DNA of 64,000 nt from Sporomusa termitida (GTDB lineage Bacteria; Bacillota; Negativicutes; Sporomusales; Sporomusaceae). Each line of letters starts with the position of its first letter. The first letter of the stretch is position 1. Where the stretch lies: the NCBI RefSeq assembly GCF_007641255.1, contig NZ_CP036259.1:3164501-3228500 (forward strand), read 5' to 3'. A model generated the notes under the pieces. That model made no database searches, was not told the DNA's origin, and worked only from the letters and a program-made list of their open reading frames with translations. The position numbers were made by a program, and so were the translations under genes. This document shows positions 1 through 7,921 of the stretch, piece by piece.

Positions 1-146
1 ATCGGCGGCAGGGTAAAATTTAATTCCGGATAAATTTCACCGCCACCAATCACCATCCCGTTTTTGCATTTAACAGGATTGGGTGCACTGCCATAGACAA
101 AATCGTTCAAAGAATTATAAGCCAGTTTATCATACGTTCTTGCCAT
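1..146 (-). CDS. mtaB: Methanol:corrinoid methyltransferase MtaB, N-terminal fragment
   Basis: The first 48 residues of a protein that runs off the left edge of the window. The ATG at 144-146 lies just after a clear GGAGGT ribosome site (151-156). The visible stretch contains IGGGEIYPELNFTLP, which resembles the start of MtaB, the zinc enzyme that breaks the C-O bond of methanol and passes the methyl group to the corrinoid of MtaC. The gene follows mtaC at 42 bases, the usual pairing. The zinc ligands lie outside the window, so the call rests on the N-terminus and the context. Confidence 0.8.
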   Translation of the reverse strand, partial: MARTYDKLAYNSLNDFVYGSAPNPVKCKNGMVIGGGEIYPELNFTLPP

Positions 147-188
147 TTTAATCTACCTCCCCAACTCTCACTGTACTTTACTGGTCCT

Positions 189-827
189 TTATTGTTTCTT
201 TGCCAGTATTTTTTTAGCAACATCCACGGCCACAACAGCGTCTTCCGCGTAATAGTCGGCTTTGATGGTCTTGGCATAGGTTTCACTGACAGGAGCACCG
301 CCGATCATAAACACAAACTGGCTGCGCACGCCGTCTTTTTCAAATTCCTTGATTACGCTGTCCATATAAGGCATTGTTGTCGTAAGCAGGGCCGACAGGC
401 AGACCATATCAGCCCCTACCTCTTTGGCTTTATTTAAAAACGCCTGGGCAGATACGTCTATCCCTAAATCATACATCTCAATCCCCGCACCCTTCAGCAT
501 CATCCGTACCAGATTCTTGCCGATATCATGCAAATCACCTTTTACGGTACCAATAACAGCCTTGCCGATAGGCTTAACACCGGTAGCCGTCAAAATAGGC
601 TCCAGAACCTGCATGCCGGCATTCATGGCCTTCGCTGCCATTAACATCTCCGGTACATACACTTCGTTATTTTTAAACTTTTCTCCTACTACCGCCATCG
701 CCTGAATCAAGCCTTCATTTAAGATTTCGGTTGGTGATACGTTCTGGGCCAGAGCATCAGACACCAGCTCTTTTACCTTGGCAGTACTTCCTTTTTGCAC
801 AGTAAGTGAAAGTTGATTTAGATCCAT
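189..827 (-). CDS. mtaC: Methanol-specific corrinoid protein MtaC
   Basis: A 212-residue corrinoid carrier. Residues 1-85 form the helical cap domain, and 90-212 the Rossmann-like B12-binding domain. The cobalt ligand motif D-x-H-x-x-G is at 98-103 with His100, followed by SALLTTTM (145-152) and GGAPV (176-180), both typical of this fold. It accepts the methyl group from methanol via MtaB for transfer to tetrahydrofolate. I chose the ATG at 827 because AGGAGGAAGA lies directly upstream; a longer open frame to 980 has no credible start signal. Cytoplasmic; acts with the flanking mtaB and with the RACo-type activator upstream. Confidence 0.9.
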   Translation of the reverse strand: MDLNQLSLTVQKGSTAKVKELVSDALAQNVSPTEILNEGLIQAMAVVGEKFKNNEVYVPEMLMAAKAMNAGMQVLEPILTATGVKPIGKAVIGTVKGDLHDIGKNLVRMMLKGAGIEMYDLGIDVSAQAFLNKAKEVGADMVCLSALLTTTMPYMDSVIKEFEKDGVRSQFVFMIGGAPVSETYAKTIKADYYAEDAVVAVDVAKKILAKKQ

Positions 828-978
828 TTTTCTTCCTCCTCTTATTTTTTCGGTGATTTTCTTTTCAGTCCTCACACTCATTATGTCACAATGGCCATAT
901 ATGCTCTGATCATCTGAAATCGGCGTATTCACCTCCTTCTGACATACCCTGTTCCATATATTGCCTTTAACTGTTTTC

Positions 979-1007
979 ATTATAGCACTGTTTTTATTCT
1001 GAAAATT
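979..1007 (-). promoter_or_regulatory. Possible activator-dependent promoter of mtaCB
   Basis: A perfect TATAAT (979-984, read on the minus strand) lies about 150 bases upstream of mtaC, but the -35 region (about 1002-1007) is poor. A good -10 with a weak -35 fits a promoter that needs an activator, and a PocR/AraC-type regulator gene is two genes away. The transcribed leader carries an unused AAGGAGGT site at 931-940. The terminator at 1108-1145 separates this unit from the gene upstream. Confidence 0.4.
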
Positions 1008-1107
1008 CGCAACAGCTATGTACTTTTGAGTGCAATCCGTGCATATTCATACTTGCGAAGAAAATCACAAATTAAATTCACCGTAACCGGTAATATTCGC
1101 AGCTAAA

Positions 1108-1145
1108 ATAAAACAGCCGGCCCTTGCCAAAAGGGCCGGCTGTTT
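1108..1145 (-). terminator. Rho-independent terminator after the second corrinoid gene
   Basis: A near-perfect hairpin: AAACAGCCGGCCCTT (1111-1125) pairs with AAGGGCCGGCTGTTT (1131-1145) around a short loop. On the minus strand it is followed by a T-rich tract. It lies 32 bases past the stop of the corrinoid gene ending at 1177. Confidence 0.85.
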
Positions 1146-1176
1146 ATGCCAGCAGACGGTCAATATCCATTTTAGT

Positions 1177-1839
1177 CTATGTAGCCAGTTTCCGTCTTAA
1201 TACAATCTTATTTAGATTATGCTCCAAAAAGCTTTTGGCATCCTTAGCGCATTTAAAGTAACAATCGGCCCCGATAGCCCGGGCAAAGGCTTCATCCACC
1301 GGCGCCCCGCCGATGGCTACAATCATGCCCTGCCGCATCCGCGCTTCCTCTAAAGCATTGATCACCTTGCGCATTACCGGCATCGTCGTTGTCAGCAATG
1401 CCGCCATCATCAGGATCTCGGCCTTCGTTTTATCCACAGCCTGAATAAATTTCTGCGGCGTGACATCAATCCCCAAATCGACAATATGGGCACCGGTCCC
1501 CATTACCGTTAACTTTACCAGATTTTTGCCAATATCATGCAGGTCTCCGGCCACAGTACCAATCACGATGGTACCTGTTGTCGGCCGTTTGGCTCTATGT
1601 TTCAGCTGCGGTTCCAGGATAGTCAGGCCGGCATGCATGGCCCGCGAGGACATTAATACCTCAGGGACAATGACCCGCCTGTGGCTGAATTTATCGGCAA
1701 CCAGGTCCATACCGACAATAAGCCCTTTTTCCAGTACGGCAAGGGCCGGATACCCCTGGGATAAAGCTTTGCAACAAAGTTCGATTACGGCTTCTGCATC
1801 GCCGGCCTTGACTTTCTCAGTAATTTCCGTATAAATCAT
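1177..1839 (-). CDS. Second MtaC-like corrinoid protein
   Basis: A 220-residue paralogue of MtaC with the same helical cap and B12-binding architecture. The D-x-H-x-x-G cobalt motif is intact with His101, and LLTTTMP and IGGAPV are present, so it should bind corrinoid. The ATG at 1839 follows GGAGGGATGGGCC. It sits between the regulator gene and mtaC but has its own terminator, so it is transcribed with the upstream regulator and activator genes rather than with mtaCB. No second mtaB lies beside it. It could serve a different methyltransferase or be a variant methanol carrier; the sequence does not decide. Confidence 0.85.
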   Translation of the reverse strand: MIYTEITEKVKAGDAEAVIELCCKALSQGYPALAVLEKGLIVGMDLVADKFSHRRVIVPEVLMSSRAMHAGLTILEPQLKHRAKRPTTGTIVIGTVAGDLHDIGKNLVKLTVMGTGAHIVDLGIDVTPQKFIQAVDKTKAEILMMAALLTTTMPVMRKVINALEEARMRQGMIVAIGGAPVDEAFARAIGADCYFKCAKDAKSFLEHNLNKIVLRRKLAT

Positions 1840-1853
1840 GGCCCATCCCTCCG

Positions 1854-3125
1854 TTATGACAAACTATTACGATAAGTTAATGGTGCTACGCCGATATGTT
1901 TGCAAAACACCTTGGCGAAATAACTTTGACTCTGAAAACCAACTGACTGGGATACCTGGGCGACACTCAGTTCCGGCTTTTTCATCAGCTCAACGGCCTG
2001 CTCCACCCGGACCCGGGTAATATAATCATTGACAGTACAATTAAGCTCCTGCCTGAACAGGCGGGACAGATAAGAGGGGCTGATAAACAGCTGCGCCGCA
2101 ACATCATCAATTTTAATCGACCGCGAAAAATTCTCCATGATAAAACTTTTCGCCTCATTGACCAGTCCGCTGTGTTTCTTATCCTCCAGCGACAGGCTTT
2201 GATCCAAAAATGCCGTCACCAGTTTTTGCATACGGGAAAAAAACTCTTCCATCTGACGGCAGTCATTAATCTTCTCGTTAAATTGCTGCAGCATAACCAT
2301 GACGACCTCCGGTTCAGCACCGCCTTCGACCGCAGCGCGGGAGACCAGCGCGGCCAGTTCAACAATCCGCATTTTAATGGTCCTTTGATCACCGGTGGCT
2401 TTAACAAACAGTTGGGTCAGCAGTGTATGCAGATTTTTTTCCGCCCGGGTTTTATCACCAAGCCGGATATAACGAAGGAAGCTTCGCTCCCGCTGCAGAT
2501 AGGTCCCATAATCATTTTCCTCTTTAGCGGTAGACCGCTGTTGTTGTTTGCGCTCCTCCAGCTCTTTGCGGATTCGCTGCTGGATCTTATAGGTATCAAC
2601 TTTTTCCAGGACCAGCAAATCCCGCTGCATCAGCTGATTGACAGTAACATATAAAACATCGGCCGCCGCTTGAAAGCGGTCCGGGGCAATAATATCCAGC
2701 TGGTTTACTTTTATTTCCATCTCCGCAAAATCATCCACTTCCGGATTCAGTTCGCGCAGTTCCTGGTAAAAGAACCGGTCCGGTTTCCACAGCAGCACCT
2801 GGCTGCAGATAATACTGCCCAGCGAAATCCCCCGCAGGCTGATAGGTACTACCCAGATCACCAGGCCGGCACGGCAGCGGAAGAAATACGGTTCCTCCCA
2901 CTTTGATGCCTCCTGCGTGGCCTGCTTGTAAGAAGCCCGGCATTTGGCCACGCCGCTGGGTTTACTGCGGATATAACGGCAAAACTCGCAACGCTCGGCT
3001 GTGGCAAACAACCCGAAGGACTCGCCGGCTTTATTGACAATTGCCACATGCAGCCCGGTTGCTTTCGAAAAATTCTCTAATACCTCCTGGAGATACTGGA
3101 GATCCACCAGATTTCTGTCAACCAT
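1854..3125 (-). CDS. PocR-domain AraC-family regulator
   Basis: A 423-residue transcription factor. The N-terminal third is a PocR sensor domain with its characteristic Cys pattern (CEFCRY, then a Cys about a dozen residues on), a domain linked to small-substrate sensing next to B12-dependent pathways. The C-terminal 100 residues are a double helix-turn-helix of the AraC type (IDDVAAQLFISPSYLSRLF, then VAQVSQSVGFQSQSYFAKVF). ATG 3125 is preferred because GGTGGAG lies seven bases upstream; a TTG at 3143 would overlap that site. Embedded between the RACo gene and the corrinoid gene, it is the likely methanol-responsive activator of this region. Confidence 0.85.
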   Translation of the reverse strand: MVDRNLVDLQYLQEVLENFSKATGLHVAIVNKAGESFGLFATAERCEFCRYIRSKPSGVAKCRASYKQATQEASKWEEPYFFRCRAGLVIWVVPISLRGISLGSIICSQVLLWKPDRFFYQELRELNPEVDDFAEMEIKVNQLDIIAPDRFQAAADVLYVTVNQLMQRDLLVLEKVDTYKIQQRIRKELEERKQQQRSTAKEENDYGTYLQRERSFLRYIRLGDKTRAEKNLHTLLTQLFVKATGDQRTIKMRIVELAALVSRAAVEGGAEPEVVMVMLQQFNEKINDCRQMEEFFSRMQKLVTAFLDQSLSLEDKKHSGLVNEAKSFIMENFSRSIKIDDVAAQLFISPSYLSRLFRQELNCTVNDYITRVRVEQAVELMKKPELSVAQVSQSVGFQSQSYFAKVFCKHIGVAPLTYRNSLS

Positions 3126-3183
3126 CGCTCTACTCCACCCCAATCTGTCTCATTATCTATTTAGTCCATCGGGGTAAACCTGA

Positions 3184-5025
3184 TCATATCTGGCAGGGGG
3201 CTATATACATGCTTTCCATAAAATACATACTAAACGTGGCGCTGCCCCCCAGTTCAACATGAGTAATATTATCAGCCTGCCGGCACAGGCTGTCGAACGC
3301 CCGCTGGTCTAACAGCGCCTTAACGGCCCCGGCATGAGCCGCATTGCCTGCTGTCTGGAGTTTATGCAGGCTCAGTTGCGGAATAAGGCCAATGTCCACC
3401 GTACTGGCCAAATTAAGATGGGAGGCAAAAGTACCGGCCAGCACGACTGAATCCAGTTCAGCCAGCCCCAGGCCGGCAATGTCGAGCAAGGTCCGGATAC
3501 CGGCACAAACCGCCCCTTTCGCCAACTGCAGCTGACTGATATCACGCTGGGTTAATACAACATCATTGCCGTCGGCGCTATAGGCCAGAACAAACTCCCG
3601 CCCCTGCTGGCCCTCACGGATATGGGCAAGCAGTCCGGGACTCAGTCTGGCCCGGACCTCCGGCTCAGCCGGATTCCGAATGCCGCCCTGTTCATTGATG
3701 ATACCGGCCTGGCGCATTTGCTGCACCGCTTCAATAAGCCCGGAGCCGCATAGGCCTGTCGCCGCTACCCCGCCGATGACGGCAACCGCCACCGACTGGC
3801 TGTCAATCATGACCCGCTCAATGGCCCCCGGCTGAGCCCGCATACCGCAGGTAATGCCGGCACCTTCAAAAGCAGGGCCTGCAGCAGTGGAGCAGGCCCA
3901 CATCCGGGACCCGTCCTGCAAATACAACTCGCAGTTCGTACCAATATCAATTAACAGATGGCGCCCCGGCCGCAAAAGCTCCTCGGCCCCAAGCACGGCC
4001 CCCAGGGTGTCACCGCCGACAAACCCCCCTACATTGGGAAATAAGAGGACTTTAGCCTGAGGATTGAGGTCCAGGCAGGTTTCAGCGGCACTAAGCTCCA
4101 GGGCGGTGTTGCAGACCGAAACAAACGGCGACAGGGCCAAAAAGGAGACATCGAGTCCCAGAAACAAATGGTGCATCGTTGTGTTGCCCACCACCACCGC
4201 TTTATAGACTTGCTGACTGTCAACCGCGGCGGCCGCGTACACTTTCTGCAACAGGCCGTTAATGGTCCCGGTTACCGCCCGGCGCAGCAAATCACGGTTA
4301 TGCTGGCTCTGATTCGCAAACTCGATCCGGGAAATTACATCAGCGCCATACAGGGTCTGGGCATTTTCCGCCGCCGCCAGGTGCATCAGGGTTCCTGCCG
4401 CCAAATCATACAGCGCAACAGCAATATTCGTGGTCCCGATATCGATGGCCACGCCGTAAACAGGCGGCTTATCGGTTCCTGGCAGCACCGCAAGAATGTG
4501 GTGCTGCCATAAAACGGCGGTAACCGCAAAATGGTCCTGTCTGAGTAAAGGGGCTAACGTTTGCAGTTGCGGCAGCCCAATCGTCACCTCAGTAAGCGAG
4601 TAGCCGGCCTGCAGTTTCGCCACCAGCCGGTCCCTGTCGCTGCGTTCATCAGCAAGAGTTGGCAGGTCCAGTTTAACTTGTGCCAGCAGCAGACCACAAT
4701 GCTCGCAGCTGGCCTGTTCTGCCAAAAACAGGAGTGCGGTCTTGCGGTCAATGTGGCCGCCGGTGCCGCAGACCACATTCATCCCTTCAGCCGGCTGAAC
4801 CTGGCAGGCCAGACGGATGCCAGTGGCAATCTCGCCGGCACTAAGCCGCTGATATTCCACTGCTGTCGGCTCCGGCGCCTGACCGGCTATACTGACTTTG
4901 CATTTTCCGCAGGTTCCCTTCCCATTACAGATATTGATTACAGGCAGATTCCGGCGGAGCAATGCCGCCATTAAACTTTCCCCCGGCAATACATTCACCG
5001 GTTCAGCATTTACCTTGATCTGCAT
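3184..5025 (-). CDS. RACo-type reductive activator of corrinoid proteins (2Fe-2S plus ASKHA domain)
   Basis: A 613-residue protein. The N-terminal ferredoxin domain carries Cys33, Cys39, Cys42 and Cys74 (CNGKGTCGKC, then RLACQV), the plant-type 2Fe-2S pattern. From about residue 188 an ASKHA-type ATPase fold begins (GVAIDIGTTNIAVALYDL) with later glycine-rich motifs such as LLIDIGTNCEL. Proteins of this family use ATP to reduce accidentally oxidised Co(II) corrinoid to Co(I). ATG 5025 follows AGGAGGGGAATTGGT. It overlaps the preceding DUF1638 gene by 23 bases, so the two are probably translationally coupled. Confidence 0.9.
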   Translation of the reverse strand: MQIKVNAEPVNVLPGESLMAALLRRNLPVINICNGKGTCGKCKVSIAGQAPEPTAVEYQRLSAGEIATGIRLACQVQPAEGMNVVCGTGGHIDRKTALLFLAEQASCEHCGLLLAQVKLDLPTLADERSDRDRLVAKLQAGYSLTEVTIGLPQLQTLAPLLRQDHFAVTAVLWQHHILAVLPGTDKPPVYGVAIDIGTTNIAVALYDLAAGTLMHLAAAENAQTLYGADVISRIEFANQSQHNRDLLRRAVTGTINGLLQKVYAAAAVDSQQVYKAVVVGNTTMHHLFLGLDVSFLALSPFVSVCNTALELSAAETCLDLNPQAKVLLFPNVGGFVGGDTLGAVLGAEELLRPGRHLLIDIGTNCELYLQDGSRMWACSTAAGPAFEGAGITCGMRAQPGAIERVMIDSQSVAVAVIGGVAATGLCGSGLIEAVQQMRQAGIINEQGGIRNPAEPEVRARLSPGLLAHIREGQQGREFVLAYSADGNDVVLTQRDISQLQLAKGAVCAGIRTLLDIAGLGLAELDSVVLAGTFASHLNLASTVDIGLIPQLSLHKLQTAGNAAHAGAVKALLDQRAFDSLCRQADNITHVELGGSATFSMYFMESMYIAPCQI

Positions 5026-5680
5026 ACCAATTCCCCTCCTCCACTATTATCGGGTTGCCGGGAGCGACCCGGATCACATCAGGCAGCAGCTCTCTGTTAA
5101 CCACTGCTGCCAGTAACGCAAGATCACCCGGCACTTCGCTAACCTTCCAGTTGAAGAACCCGGCAATCCGGTTGACCTGCTGCCGGCATTGCCTGAGTGT
5201 TTCGCCCTCACAGGTCCTGATAAATACAGCTTCCTCGTATTTGCCATACAATGTCTGAATCAGATACAGAGCATCCTCTTCGCCGTATTTTTCCAAATAT
5301 TCCTGATATTCAGCATAGGGATCTCGTCCATATTTCAGCCAGCCCTGGCTGAAATAATAGACTGCCGGATTACGGGCGGAGAGTTGCTGCCGCCGCCGGT
5401 CTGAGCCCAGTAACAGGCTGACACAGTCATGGGCGGCCGGCACTACCATGGGTACACTGGCGGAAACCAGTCCCGCCAGCGCGTGCGAACACCGCCCATA
5501 GGTCAGGATAATCAGGTCATAGTTCTGACTGGCATCAATGCGCCGCTGGATTTCCTGGTGCAGCTCGTCGGGAAAGGCATGCCAGGAAAAATCGAGAAAT
5601 TCACAGTCTACCGTGGCTGGAAGCCCTAACCCTGTTACTTCGTTTTTAGTGGCCTGGCAGCCAATTAACTTAATGCGCAA
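5003..5680 (-). CDS. DUF1638 protein of the methyltransferase operon
   Basis: A 225-residue protein matching the DUF1638 family by its opening (KLIGCQATKNEV) and by ILTYGRCSHALAGL in the middle. Members are commonly found beside corrinoid methyltransferase genes; the function is unknown to me. The start is TTG at 5680, set by GGAGGGGTGAGGA immediately upstream. It is the first gene after a strong promoter at 5753-5781 and overlaps the RACo gene, so it belongs to the methanol unit. Confidence 0.8.
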   Translation of the reverse strand: MRIKLIGCQATKNEVTGLGLPATVDCEFLDFSWHAFPDELHQEIQRRIDASQNYDLIILTYGRCSHALAGLVSASVPMVVPAAHDCVSLLLGSDRRRQQLSARNPAVYYFSQGWLKYGRDPYAEYQEYLEKYGEEDALYLIQTLYGKYEEAVFIRTCEGETLRQCRQQVNRIAGFFNWKVSEVPGDLALLAAVVNRELLPDVIRVAPGNPIIVEEGNWYADQGKC

Positions 5681-5752
5681 TCCTCACCCCTCCACTCCCC
5701 GGCCGGCAATTGGCAATTTATTTATATGTAAAAATTATGCAGTTACAAATTA

Positions 5753-5781
5753 ATGATATATAATTTCAATTTTAAAGTCAA
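5753..5781 (-). promoter_or_regulatory. Sigma-A promoter of the methanol operon
   Basis: On the minus strand TTGACT (5776-5781), 17 bases, then TATCAT (5753-5758): a good vegetative promoter about 75 bases upstream of the first gene. A 55-base dyad sits 18 bases further upstream. Confidence 0.75.
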
Positions 5782-5799
5782 TTGCCATTCGGCTGCGGC

Positions 5800-5854
5800 T
5801 AATCCTTCGTCTTTTCTTAAAATCTGGCATTGATTTAAGGAAGATGAAGGATTA
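5800..5854. repeat. Long inverted repeat upstream of the methanol promoter
   Basis: Arms of about 21 bases: TAATCCTTCGTCTTTTCTTAA (from 5800) and TTTAAGGAAGATGAAGGATTA (5834-5854), pairing with one bulge and a few mismatches around a 12-base loop. It lacks a T-tract, so it is not an obvious terminator. Its place just upstream of the -35 suggests a regulator-binding site, possibly for the PocR/AraC protein; that is inference. Confidence 0.6.
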
Positions 5855-5897
5855 AGGACTAATTTTTATTGTGAAAACCCTTTAAAATTGCTGAAAT

Positions 5898-5938
5898 AAA
5901 AGAACCGGCCTTGGAAAATTAATAACAAGCCGGTTTTT
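5898..5938 (-). terminator. Terminator of the metallo-hydrolase gene
   Basis: On the minus strand AAACCGGCTTG pairs with CAAGGCCGGTT and is followed by CTTTTATTT. It begins nine bases after the stop of the gene ending at 5947. Confidence 0.75.
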
Positions 5939-5946
5939 GATTCTTT

Positions 5947-6816
5947 TTATGTCAATAATCTTTTTGTTTTTAATACAGTTTTTATCATTCCCTGCGCATT
6001 TAAGGCAAAGGCGCTGAACGGCTGCTCCAGCCTGCTTTCCTCATCGCGAAAATTTTTCTCATATGCGGTTAAAATTTCTTCATTCGTATAGCCCTGCGCA
6101 AATAAACCAAGAATAAATTTTCTGGTGTCCCCTATTGCGGTCAGACATTTGTCCCAATACCCAGCCGCCTCCGCTGCACTCAGCAGACCGAGGTGGGGTG
6201 AAATAATAAAACGGGGATTGGCAGCCCTGCACTTATAAATAGAGTCAATGGCGTCGGTATAACTTGTTATAAAGCCTGGATACACCACACCGGCTTTACT
6301 CATATACCCGGTAGTTTCACTGGGAAACAACGTGCCGTTACTGAGCATAAAGGATAACGAGCATTGGGTGTGGCCTTTTGTTGCCAGCACGGTAATGCGC
6401 AACCCACCCAGTTCCAGCATGTCGCCATCATAGAGGCACTGGTCCACTTTCAGCAATGCATTGTCATATTCTGCCGGCATGGCAGCCCCATACAGCAGGG
6501 CGGCCTGCCGTCCAAGGTCCTTAATTGTCTGCAAGGCATTCTGCCTGTTTAAAATACGCATGGCATATTCGGCACCAAGCACCCTGGTGTCCGGCCAGGT
6601 CCCTTTCAGATAAGGGATGGCCCCGATATGGTCGTAATGGGAATGGCTGATCAGAATAAAATCTAATGAGCGTGCAGCCAGCACCTGCCTGATATTGTTA
6701 ATAAGCTGACCCGCACAATAGGCCATGCCGCAATCAATCAAGGCTGTTTTTCTTTCTCCCAGGATTAAAAAAGCGTTGCCGCCTTTACCGCCGGTAACAT
6801 CTACAATTCTATCCAT
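5947..6816 (-). CDS. MBL-fold metallo-hydrolase
   Basis: A 289-residue protein of the metallo-beta-lactamase superfamily. The metal motif SHSHYDHIG (H-x-H-x-D-H) is intact, with further ligand candidates in TKGHTQCS and SPHLGLLS. No signal peptide is visible, so it should be cytoplasmic. The last 80 residues resemble the helical tail of Fe-S or thioester-type MBL hydrolases, but the substrate cannot be read from the sequence. Single gene with its own terminator; AAGGTGA precedes the ATG. Confidence 0.75.
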   Translation of the reverse strand: MDRIVDVTGGKGGNAFLILGERKTALIDCGMAYCAGQLINNIRQVLAARSLDFILISHSHYDHIGAIPYLKGTWPDTRVLGAEYAMRILNRQNALQTIKDLGRQAALLYGAAMPAEYDNALLKVDQCLYDGDMLELGGLRITVLATKGHTQCSLSFMLSNGTLFPSETTGYMSKAGVVYPGFITSYTDAIDSIYKCRAANPRFIISPHLGLLSAAEAAGYWDKCLTAIGDTRKFILGLFAQGYTNEEILTAYEKNFRDEESRLEQPFSAFALNAQGMIKTVLKTKRLLT

Positions 6817-6875
6817 TGGTTCACCTTGTCATCGTTTGTTTGTCGGATTAGGAGCATTTTCTCCTTAGCTATTTA

Positions 6876-7697
6876 TTACGGTTCAACAACCTCAGGCAGA
6901 TAATCCAGCAATTTGGCCGGCGTCGGCGGCCTGTTAAGCCGGGTAAGCAACAGTTCAAAATCAGTAGTATCAAAAATGGGAATCCGCCTTAGTAAAAAAA
7001 CATGATCCCGGCCGGGTTTGTTCAGACCACTTAATACGGTAAAAGCGCCCTGATAACCGCTGGCTTCTGCCACTTCCCAGACAGGCAGGTTATAATAACC
7101 GTAGGGATAGGAAAAAAGCACTGCCGGCTGGCCGGCGATCTGTTCGAGCTGTCGTTTATTAACCCGGATTTCGCGCCTGAGCTCCCTGTCATTCAATTGG
7201 GTCAGGTCCCGGTGCGTCATGGAATGACCGCCGACACTAAAACCGGTTTGCGCCATAGCCCGCACCTGCCGGGCGGAAAGACGCCGGTCACTGTCAACAT
7301 TGATTCCCACCACCAAAAAAACAGCCGTAAAGCCATATTTCTTTAAAACCGGTACAGCATTCACATAATTATCATCATAGCCATCGTCAAAAGTAAACAT
7401 AATCGGTTTTTCCGGCAGCGATACCTGCCGGCCATGCATATAAGCAACCAATTGCGCCGGGGTAATGCTCTCAAAACCGGCTTGTTGCAACAGCCTGAGT
7501 TGCCGTTCAAACTCAGCGGCGGTAACTGTCAGGCGGGGTAAGCCGCCGTCATCGTTGCCGACATGATGGTACAGCAGGACAGGGATGCCCTCTTCCCCAC
7601 CGGCGCTGGCGATCCCCCCCGGCAACAGCATTAACGCTGCCAGCATGAAACCGATCACTTGTTTCTTTAGCGTCAGCAAATCGCCCCGCCTAATCAA
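6876..7697 (-). CDS. Secreted polysaccharide deacetylase (NodB family)
   Basis: Carries the NodB motifs: TFDDGYDDN (catalytic and metal-binding Asp pair) and HSMTH (metal-binding His pair), followed by FSYPYGYYN. A hydrophobic segment (VIGFMLAALMLLPGGIASA) near the N-terminus is a signal peptide or anchor, so it acts outside the membrane, on peptidoglycan or another N-acetylated polymer. The start is uncertain: TTG at 7697 has GAGGTG seven bases upstream and is preferred (273 residues); TTG 7679 and TTG 7745 are alternatives. Such enzymes often modify spore or vegetative cell wall. Confidence 0.85.
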   Translation of the reverse strand: MIRRGDLLTLKKQVIGFMLAALMLLPGGIASAGGEEGIPVLLYHHVGNDDGGLPRLTVTAAEFERQLRLLQQAGFESITPAQLVAYMHGRQVSLPEKPIMFTFDDGYDDNYVNAVPVLKKYGFTAVFLVVGINVDSDRRLSARQVRAMAQTGFSVGGHSMTHRDLTQLNDRELRREIRVNKRQLEQIAGQPAVLFSYPYGYYNLPVWEVAEASGYQGAFTVLSGLNKPGRDHVFLLRRIPIFDTTDFELLLTRLNRPPTPAKLLDYLPEVVEP

Positions 7698-7800
7698 TAA
7701 CAAACACCTCAAGCTCAGTATACCAGTTTTAATGATTTTCGACAATGCTTACCCGGGCAGATTGCGCCCAGCGTTACAAGCGGGGAATTTTTCTGTGATC

Positions 7801-7852
7801 CAATAATATTATTGTTACATTTTTATTTAATATCAATTACAATATTGGTAAT
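7801..7852. promoter_or_regulatory. AT-rich dyads upstream of the AAA-RyR gene
   Basis: CAATAATATTATTG (7801-7814) is a perfect 14-base palindrome. A second, imperfect dyad, ATTACAATATTGGTAAT, lies at about 7836-7852. Both stand 70-120 bases before the GTG of the large plus-strand gene, in the only stretch that could hold its promoter. No convincing -35/-10 pair was found. Confidence 0.35.
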
Positions 7853-7921
7853 ACATACAGTCAATAAATGAGAGCAGATTAGCCTTAATTCGGCTGTCAA
7901 ACCAGGGGGAGGTCACGAACT

